From NCBI RefSeq assembly GCF_023667495.1, contig NZ_JAMOZL010000004.1, positions 372,001 through 436,000 on the forward strand: a stretch of 64,000 nt of DNA. Reading direction: 5' to 3'. This document shows positions 43,010-52,208 of the stretch, piece after piece. The position numbers and the translations under genes are program-made. The notes beneath the pieces are model-generated. The model was not told the origin of the DNA and made no database searches. It saw only the letters and a program-made list of their open reading frames with translations. The stretch's first letter is position 1. Each line of letters opens with the position of its first letter. The DNA comes from Dyadobacter sp. MSC1_007. Its GTDB lineage: Bacteria; Bacteroidota; Bacteroidia; Cytophagales; Spirosomataceae.

Positions 43010-46000
43010 CTACCTCGACATTTCCATCAGGATATTCCGCGCCTGATCGATCGTTTTCACATCTTCACAGATCAGGATAAGCTTCCCTTTCTGGTCTTTC
43101 AACGATATTTGCTTGGGGTGTTTTTTAATATATTCAATCACCTGTCCAAACTTACCCGACTGAAAGAACTCGTCATTCTGCGAAGTAACGAAGTATCCTT
43201 TCATTGTATTGCTTTTCAAAGTCAGTTTTTCAAACTGCAAAATCTCTGCTTCCCAGCGCAAACGGACGGTTTTTAGCAGATCCTGGACTTCTTTTGGCAC
43301 CGGCCCGAAACGGTCGACTATTTCCTGCTCGAATTTTGCCAGTTCATCTTCGGTTGCAATATTGTCGAGGCGGGTATATAACGATAGCCTTTCGGAAATA
43401 TTTTTTACATAATCGTCCGGAATCAGCGTCGCAAAATCCGTTTCAATTTGCGTATCGGGCACCAGCTTTTTAGGCAGGTTAAATGCGCCAGCGAAAAGGT
43501 CTTTAAATTCATTGCTTTTCAGCTCCTGAACTGCCTCATCGAGCATTTTGTGATATAATTCATAGCCAAGATCGTTCACGAACCCGCTTTGTTCGGCACC
43601 CAAAAGGTTACCCGCACCACGGATGTCCAGGTCGCGCATCGCTACTTTAAACCCATCACCAAGATCCGAGAATTCCTCTAACGTCTGTAAACGTTTACGA
43701 GAATCGCTCGCCAGCGTCGAAACGGCTGGTGTGAGCAGGTAACAGAATGCCTTCCGGTTAGAACGGCCTACGCGGCCGCGCATCTGGTGCAAATCCGATA
43801 ACCCGAACATATGCGCCGAGTTGATGATAATGGTATTCGCATTCGCAATATCGATCCCGGATTCGATGATGTTGGTCGACACCAGCACATCATATTCTCC
43901 TTCGATAAAACTCATCATCACTTTTTCCAGCTTGTCGCCATCCATTTGCCCGTGCGCAACGCCTATCCGGACATCCGGAACCAAACGCAGGATGATATTG
44001 GCGATGGATTCGATGTCGTTTACACGGTTATGGACAAAAAAGACCTGTCCGCCGCGCTGAACTTCAAAACTGATCGCATCCCTGATAAACTCTTCACTGA
44101 ACGAATGCACCTCGGTTGTGACCGGCTGCCTGTTCGGCGGCGGAGTCGCTATCACCGACAAATCGCGCGCGCCCATTAGAGAGAAATGCAATGTCCTCGG
44201 AATAGGCGTGGCCGTGAGCGTCAGTACATCTACATTTACACGCATTTCTTTCAGACGATCTTTGGCCTTAACACCGAACTTCTGCTCCTCATCGACAACC
44301 AGTAGCCCGAGGTCTTTGAATTTGACGTCTTTGTTCAGGATCCGGTGGGTGCCAATCAGGATATCGATTTTCCCTTCTTCGGCTTCCTTCAAAGTTTCCT
44401 TGATCTCCTTAGTCGATTTAAACCTATTGATATACCCTACTTTGGCAGGAAAATCGGCGAGACGGTCGCTGAATGTTTTGAAATGCTGCATTGCCAGGAT
44501 CGTGGTCGGTACCAGCACTGCAACCTGCTTACTATCACAAACCGCCTTAAATGCCGCGCGGATGGCTATTTCGGTTTTACCAAAACCCACATCACCACAA
44601 ACCAGCCGGTCCATCGGGTGCGCTTTCTCCATATCCTCTTTCACATTGGCGGTGGCAGTAGCCTGGTCGGGCGTGTCTTCATATATAAAGGAAGATTCCA
44701 GCTCCACCTGCAAATAGTTGTCCCGCGAAAAGGGGAATCCCGGAGCCTGCCTGCGCTTCGCATATAATGCGATGAGCTCGTGTGCAATGTCTTTGAGTTG
44801 CTTCTTAACTTTCGATTTCTTGGCTTCCCATTCTCCCGAGCCGAGCTTGCTCATAGCGGGCGGTGTACCTTCCTTACCCGTATATTTCGCGATCTTGTGC
44901 AGGTTATGTACACTCACGTACAACAGGTCGTTGTCGCGGTAGATCAACCGGATCGCTTCCTGCTCTTTTCCGTTCACGTCCTTCCGCTCCATCCCCGCAA
45001 ACCGGCCGATACCGTAGTCCACGTGGGTCACAAAATCACCTGGTTGCAGCGATTTCAGCTCTTTCAGGGTAATAGCCTTCGATTTGCTGAATTTTTCTTT
45101 TAACCGGTATTTGTGAAACCGGGCAAAGATCTGGTGATCGGTATAGCAGGCTACTTTCATATTATCGTCCACAAATCCTTCCCGCAACGAAATATGCATC
45201 GGCCGGAATTTGACGAACGGGTCCAGGTCTTCAAATATCCTTTCGAGCCTGTCGAGCTGTTTGGGCTGCTCGGCTACAATGATATTCACATATCCTTTTG
45301 ACTGATTGTCAGACAGATCATCCAGCAGTCTTTTGAAATCTTTATTAAATGAAGGTTGCGGTTTGGAAGAATAGGGAATTTTGATCTCAGTTTTGAAATA
45401 GGATTTCTTTCCAAATTCAACAGTTTTAAATTTCTTGACCTGATTTAAAAAACCGCGTCGCGTCTCAAACAGGTCATTCGGGTTCGAAACGATCTGCACG
45501 CCGCCGCCTGTCACTTCCTCCAACGCTTTTTCGGCTTTTTCAAAGCATTTCTCAATGATTTCCAGCGTCAGTTCCGCGTCCTTGAACCATAATGCAGTTT
45601 CGTCGGTAAAGAAATTCAAAAACGACTCCCTGGTTTCATGCGAAAGCTTTTGCTGAATGTCGGGCACAATGTTGATCTGCTTCGCGCTTTCGAGGGATAG
45701 CTGTGTATCAGGGTCGAAAGAACGGATACTTTCTACTTCATCCCCAAACAATTCGATACGGAACGGGTGCTCGTTGGCAAACGAAAAAACGTCGAGAATA
45801 CCCCCACGCACGGAAAATTGGCCAGCCTCGAACACAAAATCCGTTATTTCGAAACCATAGCTATTCAAAAACTCGGTCAGGAACGACGGATCCAGCTTTT
45901 CACCAACTTTAACCGAAAAGGTATTCGCCCGCAACGAGCGTTTGTTGATCACTTTTTCAAATAAAGCTTCGGGATAGGTCACGATTTGCATAGGCGTAGC

Positions 46001-46357
46001 GCGACCGGTATTCAGCTTATTCAGGATCTCGCCACGCATTAGTACGTTGGCATTATCGACCTCCTCGTAATGATAGGGGCGTTTGTAGGATGTCGGATAA
46101 AAAAGCACTTCGGTTGGCCCAAGCAGGTTCTGAAGGTCATTCTGAAAATAGGCTGCTTCCTCTCGATCGCTCAGGATGTAGAGCGCCGGCCTTTTTTTAC
46201 GCTGCTGAATCGCCGCGGCAATCACCGCATCCAGGCTCCCTACCAATCCTTTTATCTGAACATGCGCCGATTCCGAATCCCGCGAGGCGATTTGCGAACT
46301 CAGCACATCCAGGTAACTGTCGCCTCCGTATAGTGTTAATAAGTCTTTAACTTCCAA
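43010..46357 (-). CDS. mfd: Transcription-repair coupling factor
   Basis: An 1115-residue DNA translocase that removes stalled RNA polymerase and recruits UvrA. Domains in order: UvrB-like N-terminal part (GSLDAVIAAAIQQR, RGGILDVFSF), RNA polymerase-interacting domain with QPGDFVTHVDYGIGRFAG, the ATPase with Walker A CGDVGFGKTEIA, DEEQ box VDEEQKFGV and motif LTATPIPRTLHFSLMG, then helicase half 2 (TNIIESGIDIANANTIII, QMRGRVGR) and the TRCF C-terminal domain. Length is typical. It diverges from pnuC. Confidence 0.97.
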   Translation of the reverse strand: MEVKDLLTLYGGDSYLDVLSSQIASRDSESAHVQIKGLVGSLDAVIAAAIQQRKKRPALYILSDREEAAYFQNDLQNLLGPTEVLFYPTSYKRPYHYEEVDNANVLMRGEILNKLNTGRATPMQIVTYPEALFEKVINKRSLRANTFSVKVGEKLDPSFLTEFLNSYGFEITDFVFEAGQFSVRGGILDVFSFANEHPFRIELFGDEVESIRSFDPDTQLSLESAKQINIVPDIQQKLSHETRESFLNFFTDETALWFKDAELTLEIIEKCFEKAEKALEEVTGGGVQIVSNPNDLFETRRGFLNQVKKFKTVEFGKKSYFKTEIKIPYSSKPQPSFNKDFKRLLDDLSDNQSKGYVNIIVAEQPKQLDRLERIFEDLDPFVKFRPMHISLREGFVDDNMKVACYTDHQIFARFHKYRLKEKFSKSKAITLKELKSLQPGDFVTHVDYGIGRFAGMERKDVNGKEQEAIRLIYRDNDLLYVSVHNLHKIAKYTGKEGTPPAMSKLGSGEWEAKKSKVKKQLKDIAHELIALYAKRRQAPGFPFSRDNYLQVELESSFIYEDTPDQATATANVKEDMEKAHPMDRLVCGDVGFGKTEIAIRAAFKAVCDSKQVAVLVPTTILAMQHFKTFSDRLADFPAKVGYINRFKSTKEIKETLKEAEEGKIDILIGTHRILNKDVKFKDLGLLVVDEEQKFGVKAKDRLKEMRVNVDVLTLTATPIPRTLHFSLMGARDLSVIATPPPNRQPVTTEVHSFSEEFIRDAISFEVQRGGQVFFVHNRVNDIESIANIILRLVPDVRIGVAHGQMDGDKLEKVMMSFIEGEYDVLVSTNIIESGIDIANANTIIINSAHMFGLSDLHQMRGRVGRSNRKAFCYLLTPAVSTLASDSRKRLQTLEEFSDLGDGFKVAMRDLDIRGAGNLLGAEQSGFVNDLGYELYHKMLDEAVQELKSNEFKDLFAGAFNLPKKLVPDTQIETDFATLIPDDYVKNISERLSLYTRLDNIATEDELAKFEQEIVDRFGPVPKEVQDLLKTVRLRWEAEILQFEKLTLKSNTMKGYFVTSQNDEFFQSGKFGQVIEYIKKHPKQISLKDQKGKLILICEDVKTIDQARNILMEMSR

Positions 46358-46566
46358 GAATATGTAATGCTATGCCGCTTTCGCCGCAGTGAATGTAAAC
46401 GCAAAAAGCCGTTCCGGGAAAAATCCCCGACCGGCAGCCAATGATAACAACAGTTTGTCCTATTTTGTTGCTGTGATCATCAGGCCACAAAAATAGGTCT
46501 AAAGCAACGAGCGCAAAAATCCGTAATATCATTTTATTTTTACCTTTTCAGATTTACCCCCAACTC

Positions 46567-47181
46567 ATGACCGACTGGCTCAACGAATCCATTTCACTTG
46601 GCGGATTGCTCACTACCCCTCTGGAAATCCTTGGCTTTGTTACCGGCGCCATTTGCGTTTACCTCAATACCCGGCAAAATGTACTCGGCTGGTTTTTCGG
46701 GATCGTGAATGCAGTGCTGTACGGTGTGGTGTTCTGGCAGGTAAAATTGTATGCCGATATGGGCTTGCAGGGTTACTATTTCGTCACCAGTATTTATGGT
46801 TGGTGGATGTGGAAATTTGGAGGGCAAAATCATGACGGCCTTCGCGTCAGTAGCACGCCATTGAAACTATACCCGATTTTTGCGGTCATTTTTGTCGGTA
46901 TTACAGTGCTATGGGGCTTTTTGCTGAGCAAATACACCAATGCAAGCCTCACCTACGCGGATTCCGCGCTCACGATAGCGAGCCTGATCGGTCAGTGGAT
47001 GATGGCACGAAAATACCTCGAAAACTGGATCATCTGGATCGTCGCCGATGCCTGTTATGTAGTAATGTATTTTTACAAAGACCTGCATTTAACAGCAATT
47101 CTGTATGCGGTTTTCCTCATTCTCGCAGTGATGGGATATGTGCAGTGGCGGAAGGATGTTAATAACAACACCTCAGTATAA
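46567..47181 (+). CDS. pnuC: PnuC-family nicotinamide riboside transporter
   Basis: A 204-residue inner-membrane protein with about seven hydrophobic segments. Family features are LEILGFVTGAICVYLNTRQN, the central WFFGIVNAVLYGVVFWQVKL, YYFVTSIYGWWMWKF and NWIIWIVADACYVVMYFYKD. PnuC proteins facilitate vitamin uptake, usually nicotinamide riboside, and some relatives carry thiamine. I looked for a TPP or NAD riboswitch in the 209 bases upstream and did not recognise one. No nadR-like kinase is adjacent. Confidence 0.93.
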   Translation: MTDWLNESISLGGLLTTPLEILGFVTGAICVYLNTRQNVLGWFFGIVNAVLYGVVFWQVKLYADMGLQGYYFVTSIYGWWMWKFGGQNHDGLRVSSTPLKLYPIFAVIFVGITVLWGFLLSKYTNASLTYADSALTIASLIGQWMMARKYLENWIIWIVADACYVVMYFYKDLHLTAILYAVFLILAVMGYVQWRKDVNNNTSV

Positions 47182-47210
47182 CTGACAATTCCTGACCTAA
47201 AGACCATATT

Positions 47211-47657
47211 TTAGTCGACCGTACCAAACGGTATTTCCTGTTCTTCGAGCAATGTGCGGATGCGTTCGGAATCCTGGAATACGATGCGAAGTTCTTTTTT
47301 GGCGATGCCTTCTTCCTCTTCATCCATCCATTTCCAATCTTCGGCAGTAGCGTCGAAAATATCGATAATGTTCAGGATCTTGTCTTCGGACTTTTCTTTG
47401 GAAAGCCATTCGGCCGAATGGTCGATGTAAATCACCACTTTTTGCTCTTTGATCCACTCGAGGTCATTCAGCATTTCGTCGAGCGCATCCAGGTTTTTTC
47501 CTGAATAGTCCGGAAACTGCATGGCCGCAGCTATTTGGTCATGAAATTCCTTTACCGACATCGCCTTACTGCCGTCGATATGGCCGATAAAAGCTCCGAG
47601 AAATGATTTGCGGACGTCCGACGCTTCGCTGGCTAGCAGGAAGTGTGTGTTTTTCAT
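47211..47657 (-). CDS. Barstar-family protein without a nearby barnase
   Basis: A protein of about 148 residues. I start at 47657 (MKNTHFLLASEASDVRKSFL). The barstar part reads IDGSKAMSVKEFHDQIAAAM, FPDYSGKNLDALDEMLNDLEW and VVIYIDHSAEW, the helix-strand pattern of barnase inhibitors, including the acidic helix that plugs the ribonuclease. A C-terminal extension follows (EEEEGIAKKELRIVF). No ribonuclease gene is adjacent, so it is an orphan immunity-like protein or has another role. Confidence 0.85.
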   Translation of the reverse strand: MKNTHFLLASEASDVRKSFLGAFIGHIDGSKAMSVKEFHDQIAAAMQFPDYSGKNLDALDEMLNDLEWIKEQKVVIYIDHSAEWLSKEKSEDKILNIIDIFDATAEDWKWMDEEEEGIAKKELRIVFQDSERIRTLLEEQEIPFGTVD

Positions 47658-47730
47658 AAGTTTTGCTGGTTTAAAAAGGCACCGCAATTTATAGAAAATA
47701 CGGCTTCAACCCCAGCTTATCAGCCTGCAT

Positions 47731-48651
47731 TTACTTCAAATAACGCTTTCTTAACAAATGCATCATATGGACATTGATCGCCCACTGATCTGCGAGCGGC
47801 TGATGCGTGAATGGCACGGTAGGCAAATAGTTCGGCGGGCCAAACTCGGTCAATATGGTCAGCGTTTCACCGCTTTTTACTTTTTGTTCCACCACTACAT
47901 CCCACCACGCAAGGTGCGCTTTTACAGCCGCTTCCCATTCAGGCGCACGCGGATCGTTCACCTGCGGACCTTCCTCATGCCCGATGCGCGAATGAATATG
48001 TCCTACACGTGACAATGCCAGTTTCACCGTTTCATCCTGGTCTTGCAAAAGGCTTTCGTGCACATTGCACCAATGCGAAATGTCCAGAGTGAGCCTTAAT
48101 GCAGGGTTTTTCTCGATAAAATTACGTGCGATATGTGCCGCGAAGAGCATTCTGCCGCGATGTGTTTCGTGGTAAATGGGAATGCCGCTTTTGGTAGACG
48201 CTTCGGTAGTATGGTCAATAAATGCCTTATTCTGTTCGTAGGTAAAAAAATCCCGGCCGCTGTGGCAATTGATATAGAGTGGCTTTTGCTGATATTCGCT
48301 GGTGGCTGCATTAATGGATTTTTTGAATGCATCCAGATGGGTGGCAAAATCCTTTTCGCCCGATCCACAAAGAAGCCCAACGTCCAGGCCATGCTTTTTC
48401 AACGCCGTAAAAAGTTCGTTCTGCTTTTCCTTCGTGCCCGGCCACCACATTTCAATACCATCGTAACCTTCCTTTTTGACTGCCGCACAAAACTGGTCGG
48501 TAGTTCCCTGGAAGCCCCAGTTCGTGCCGAGTACTTTTAACGAAAGTTTATTCGCAAACTGAACGGGTGCCGCATTGGCACTGGCGATGGGTTCAAGACT
48601 GGCGATCGCGGCTGTGGCAGTAGCGGTGTTTATAAAATCCCGGCGGGTCAT
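47731..48651 (-). CDS. Tat-exported sugar phosphate isomerase/epimerase-like TIM-barrel protein
   Basis: A 306-residue xylose-isomerase-like TIM barrel. The N-terminus MTRRDFINTATATAAIASL carries a twin-arginine motif (TRRDFIN), so it is exported folded to the periplasm. Metal-binding segments appear as YDGIEMWWPG, YHETHRGRMLF, RLTLDISHWCNVHES and GHIHSRIGHEEGPQVNDP. Such proteins act on free sugars or sugar acids as isomerases, epimerases or dehydratases. It is the last gene of the minus-strand SusCD-linked cluster and follows the DUF2231-cytochrome gene by 27 bases. Confidence 0.85.
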   Translation of the reverse strand: MTRRDFINTATATAAIASLEPIASANAAPVQFANKLSLKVLGTNWGFQGTTDQFCAAVKKEGYDGIEMWWPGTKEKQNELFTALKKHGLDVGLLCGSGEKDFATHLDAFKKSINAATSEYQQKPLYINCHSGRDFFTYEQNKAFIDHTTEASTKSGIPIYHETHRGRMLFAAHIARNFIEKNPALRLTLDISHWCNVHESLLQDQDETVKLALSRVGHIHSRIGHEEGPQVNDPRAPEWEAAVKAHLAWWDVVVEQKVKSGETLTILTEFGPPNYLPTVPFTHQPLADQWAINVHMMHLLRKRYLK

Positions 48652-48678
48652 TTTAATTTTGAATGAGTGAATGAGTGA

Positions 48679-50211
48679 CTATTTTTTGGCCGCTACTGGC
48701 TTGGTTGCGGTGCTGTCGCCAGCTTTCAGGAATTGGGCCACTTCGGCTTCGCTGAAACCATTTACTACCATTAAGCCCGGATATTGCTTGCTCGTCTGAC
48801 TTACTCCGCTGTCCGTTACGGCCGATTGCCAAATGTATACAGAACGCAATCCTTTGATCCCTGCGATGGTTTTTAGGCCAGTATCGCCAACTTTGGTATC
48901 CATCATATTCAGGTATTCCAAATGTGGGAGGCTTTTTAGTTCCGCAATGCCTTTGTCGGTCACTGCGGTGTGTTCCAAATGCAATTTTGTAAGATTTTTA
49001 AGCTTTGCTATGTCTTTCAATGCGTTGTCCGAAATTTTGGTATTCCCTAACTTCAACCAGGTAATCTGCTGAGAAAGAGGCAATAGCAACGCCATCTCTT
49101 TGTCTCCAAACTGAGGCGCGTTCACGGCGCTCACTTCGAGCAGGTTCTGGTCTTGTGATAAAGTATTGACAATCAATCCCACTTTCCTAAGCGCATCGAT
49201 ATCACTTTCTTTGGCCTGCGGCACTTTCATACCTGCTATTGCCGATTCGGGGCTTTTGCCTGACGCTTTTCCAGAAGCAGGCGCACCGGCTCCCAGCGAG
49301 GCCAGGGCAGGTTTCACCTGCTCGTTCAAAGCCAGTTCGGACACTTTTTTATCGGCCGGAGCGCCCTGGTCGATCCACCATGAAAGCAATGCGATCTGAT
49401 CTGTACTCAGTTGGGGTTTGCCTTTCGGCGGCATGTGGTCGTCATCGCTTTCATCAAGCAGGCAGCGTTTGATCATATCACTTTCCGCACTTTTTCCTGA
49501 CACAAATGCAGGGCCGTTTTCCCCGCCCTTCATGAGCAATGCCAGCTCGTCCATACGCAGATCGCCTTTTTTCTTACTTGCATTGTGACATTGCGTACAG
49601 CGTGCTTCCAGGATCGGTCGCACAATATCCTGATAAACAACAGCCTGCTGCACATCAGCAATAGGCTTGATTTCTTTTGCTTTTTCTTCGATCGGGCCCA
49701 TTCCGGCCAGGCTTCGGAATGGCTCGGGGGTATATTGAGTGAGATAATCTTCACCGTGCGTAAGCGACCCGCCGTCGTGCCCCGCACTCATGGTAAGTAA
49801 CACCGCAATGCCAAACGCAGGCAGGTAGGCCATCTTGCCAAAAGGAAGCACCTTTCCGGTCCTGTCCGACTTCACCAGCCATGCGATCCAGGCAAATGCG
49901 GCCACACCAATGCCTTTCCACATGTGGTCGCTCAGCAATTCTTCGTCATATCCACCGCCGAGCGAGAGTAAATACCCCGCTATACACGCAAATGTGGCAC
50001 TTATAGCCGACCAGAAAAGAATGAATACAACTGTCGTTTCGCTGATATTGATCTTTCCGGTCCGTCTGCCGATTTCGAGCAATGCCGCGATCAGCAGAAA
50101 TCCAATGGGCAAATGCACCAGCACCGGGTGGAACCTTCCAATGAAAAGTGCCCAGGGAGACGCCTGAAGTAGAGGGAGTAACATACCGGAATTCAGCATT
50201 TTGGGGGTCAA
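48679..50211 (-). CDS. DUF2231 membrane protein with planctomycete-type cytochrome c and LRR domains
   Basis: A 510-residue inner-membrane and periplasmic protein. The first 150 residues have about four transmembrane segments of the DUF2231 type (FHPVLVHLPIGFLLIAALLE, VFILFWSAISATFACIAGYL). A planctomycete-type cytochrome c domain follows with heme motif CTQCH at 205-209 and ILEARCTQCHNASKKKGDLR; the distal Met may be in DDDHMPPKGKP. The last 130 residues are leucine-rich repeats (LTKLHLEHTAVTDKGIAEL, LEYLNMMDTKVGDTGLKTI). It may link an envelope oxidation to the respiratory chain. It follows rhaM and precedes the sugar isomerase. Confidence 0.88.
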   Translation of the reverse strand: MTPKMLNSGMLLPLLQASPWALFIGRFHPVLVHLPIGFLLIAALLEIGRRTGKINISETTVVFILFWSAISATFACIAGYLLSLGGGYDEELLSDHMWKGIGVAAFAWIAWLVKSDRTGKVLPFGKMAYLPAFGIAVLLTMSAGHDGGSLTHGEDYLTQYTPEPFRSLAGMGPIEEKAKEIKPIADVQQAVVYQDIVRPILEARCTQCHNASKKKGDLRMDELALLMKGGENGPAFVSGKSAESDMIKRCLLDESDDDHMPPKGKPQLSTDQIALLSWWIDQGAPADKKVSELALNEQVKPALASLGAGAPASGKASGKSPESAIAGMKVPQAKESDIDALRKVGLIVNTLSQDQNLLEVSAVNAPQFGDKEMALLLPLSQQITWLKLGNTKISDNALKDIAKLKNLTKLHLEHTAVTDKGIAELKSLPHLEYLNMMDTKVGDTGLKTIAGIKGLRSVYIWQSAVTDSGVSQTSKQYPGLMVVNGFSEAEVAQFLKAGDSTATKPVAAKK

Positions 50212-50238
50212 TTCAATATATAATAATGTAGGCTTGTG

Positions 50239-50556
50239 TTATAACCTGAAAACTTCCGGGCACTCGATGGCTTTGGGAGAGTTATCCGCATTCACTTCCA
50301 TGATATCGGCCATGTAGTCCCACCATTTTTTCATGATCGGCAGGCCGGGAAGTGTCGCAGTGGTATCGCCTTCTTTAAGTTTTTGAAATGCAAAAAGCGC
50401 GAGCGTCGCTTCATCGAGGAAGATATAATATTCTTCCACACCTGCTTCTTTGAGAAGATTGGCGAGTTCAGGCCATATTTCGTCATGTCTCTTTTTGTAT
50501 TCTGCTTCAAATCCGGGTTTAAGTTGCATCCGGAATGCCTTTATCAGTTGGGCCAT
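50239..50556 (-). CDS. rhaM: L-rhamnose mutarotase
   Basis: A 105-residue protein of the RhaM/YiiL family, which interconverts alpha and beta L-rhamnose. Recognisable segments are AFRMQLKPGFEAEYKKRHDE, IWPELANLLKEAGVEEYYIF, DEATLALFAFQKL and PIMKKWWDYMADIMEV; the catalytic His of the family lies in the KRHDE segment and the Tyr in EEYYIF. Substrate could also be a related 6-deoxy sugar or fucose. It lies between a DUF1501 gene and a cytochrome gene, and is the strongest hint to the sugar handled by this locus. Confidence 0.88.
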   Translation of the reverse strand: MAQLIKAFRMQLKPGFEAEYKKRHDEIWPELANLLKEAGVEEYYIFLDEATLALFAFQKLKEGDTTATLPGLPIMKKWWDYMADIMEVNADNSPKAIECPEVFRL

Positions 50557-50594
50557 CGGTTAGGTTTAATATATTCAAATACTTACTTTAAAAA

Positions 50595-52070
50595 TCAGGC
50601 GATAACCTGCTTCACGACTTTGCCCTCGGTATCTGTAAGCCGGAAATTTCTTCCCTGGAACGGATAGGTGAATTTTTCGTGATCAAAACCCATTAAATGC
50701 AGAATAGTTGCCTGCAAATCGTGAACGTGGACGCGGTCTTTTACACCATAATACCCTAGTTCATCGGTTTGTCCGTGGCTATGGCCTCTTTTCACGCCTC
50801 CACCGGCCATCCACATTGTGAATGCGTCCAAATGGTGATCGCGGCCCATGAATGGCATAACCAACCCGTTCCTGTTTTCTTGCATTGGGGTCCGTCCAAA
50901 TTCTGCACCCCAAATGACCAGCGTTTCTTCCAGAAGGCCCCGCATTTTCAAGTCTTTGATCAATGCAGCGATCGGTTGATCCGATTCCCGGCATTTTTGG
51001 CGCAAGCCGCCTTCCACGTTATGATCTTTGGAAGTGCCATGCCCATCCCAGCCCCAGTCGAACAGCTGTACAAAACGCACATCATTTTCGACCAGCTTGC
51101 GTGCCAGCAGGCAGTTCATTGCAAATGTGCCCTCGCCGGGTTTCACACCATACATATCCAGTATAAACTGCGGCTCCTTCGAAACATCCATTACTTCGGG
51201 AACCGACATCTGCATTCGGAAAGCCATTTCATATTGGCTGATCCGGGTTAATATTTCCGGGTCTTTGACGTCCTCGTAAGTCTGGCGGTTGATTTCGTTG
51301 ATAGCCTCAATGGTCTGTTTTCGCATATCGCGGTTCATACCGCTCGGGTCACTCACATACAAAACCGGGTCACCGCCTGTGCGGCATTGCACGCCCTGGT
51401 ACACCGAAGGCAAGAAGCCGCTTCCGTAAACGCTTTTACCGGCATCAGGCTGTTGCCCGCCCGAAGCCAGCACAATGAACCCTGGCAAATTCTGGTTTTC
51501 AGATCCCAATCCATACACCGACCATGCTCCCAAGCTCGGTCGCCCCAGCCGCGGGCTTCCCGTATGCATCAGTAGCTGCGCAGGTGCGTGATTGAACTGG
51601 TCGGTATGCATTGCTTTCATGAATGTGATCTCATCCGCAACGGTTTGCAGGTAAGGCACATAGTCGGACATCCACGCCCCTGACTCACCATACTGACCAA
51701 ATTTCCCTTGTGGCCCCAACATTTTGGGCACCCCCTGGATGAATGCGAATTTTTTGCCTTCCAAAAACTCCGCCGGACAATCCTTGCCGTGGTATTTCAC
51801 GAGCTCTGGTTTGTAATCGAATAGTTCCAGCTGGGAAGGCGCGCCGGCCATGTGAATGTAAATCACCCGCTTAGCCTTCGGGGCGAATTGTGGGATTTTG
51901 GCCGCGGCTGCGTTTCCGGGAGCATTCGTGCCCGCATTTGAACTGCCGCAAGAGCCCAGCAAGGAACCCAGTCCCAACGCTCCCAGCCCAAATCCTGCCG
52001 ATTGCAGAAAGTGCCGGCGGGTTTGCCGGTGCAGATCTGCGTATTGAAGTTCTTTTAGTAGCTTTTCCAT
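50595..52070 (-). CDS. DUF1501 (alkaline-phosphatase/sulfatase-like) exported protein
   Basis: A 491-residue member of DUF1501, related to the alkaline phosphatase and sulfatase fold. The N-terminus has a twin-arginine-like signal (RRHFLQSAGFGLGALGLG) ending SLLGSCGSS, so it may be lipidated. Family segments are HMAGAPSQLELFDYKPELV, LLMHTGSPRLGRPSLGAWSV, WGAEFGRTPMQENRNGLVMP and GRDHHLDAFTMWMAGGGVKRG. DUF1501 proteins almost always accompany a DUF1549/DUF1553 cytochrome, as here, 138 bases upstream. Reaction unknown. Confidence 0.9.
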   Translation of the reverse strand: MEKLLKELQYADLHRQTRRHFLQSAGFGLGALGLGSLLGSCGSSNAGTNAPGNAAAAKIPQFAPKAKRVIYIHMAGAPSQLELFDYKPELVKYHGKDCPAEFLEGKKFAFIQGVPKMLGPQGKFGQYGESGAWMSDYVPYLQTVADEITFMKAMHTDQFNHAPAQLLMHTGSPRLGRPSLGAWSVYGLGSENQNLPGFIVLASGGQQPDAGKSVYGSGFLPSVYQGVQCRTGGDPVLYVSDPSGMNRDMRKQTIEAINEINRQTYEDVKDPEILTRISQYEMAFRMQMSVPEVMDVSKEPQFILDMYGVKPGEGTFAMNCLLARKLVENDVRFVQLFDWGWDGHGTSKDHNVEGGLRQKCRESDQPIAALIKDLKMRGLLEETLVIWGAEFGRTPMQENRNGLVMPFMGRDHHLDAFTMWMAGGGVKRGHSHGQTDELGYYGVKDRVHVHDLQATILHLMGFDHEKFTYPFQGRNFRLTDTEGKVVKQVIA

Positions 52071-52125
52071 TGTTGGTTGATCTTCGTCTATCCGCCTCCC
52101 TCACACAAGCCATCCCTCCCTCCAT

Positions 52126-52145
52126 CCCCGGGTTGAAACCCGGGG
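52126..52145. repeat. Intergenic GC-rich palindrome
   Basis: CCCCGGGTT (52126-52134) and AACCCGGGG (52137-52145) form a 9-bp stem around GA. It lies between the DUF1553 and DUF1501 genes and is related to the palindrome at 25189. Confidence 0.7.
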
Positions 52146-52187
52146 TTAGGGATCGCGACTGCGTTGGTTTCGGCGTATCGTCAATTT

Positions 52188-52207
52188 CCGTGGGTTTAAA
52201 CCCGCGG
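52188..52207. repeat. Second intergenic palindrome in the same spacer
   Basis: CCGTGGGTTT and AAACCCGCGG (52188-52207) pair with one mismatch that becomes a G-U pair in RNA. The DUF1553 stop codon lies one base downstream on the plus coordinate, so it may protect the 3' end of that message. Confidence 0.65.
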
Positions 52208-52208
52208 T

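Noticed and set aside
46347-46532. A 61-codon frame just upstream of mfd on the minus strand
   Set aside because: It overlaps the mfd start, its composition is mixed and cysteine-rich without any family pattern, and no promoter element was seen. I treat it as a chance frame.
46358-46566. Possible riboswitch upstream of pnuC
   Set aside because: Short hairpins can be drawn, but I recognised none of the conserved bases of TPP or NAD riboswitches.
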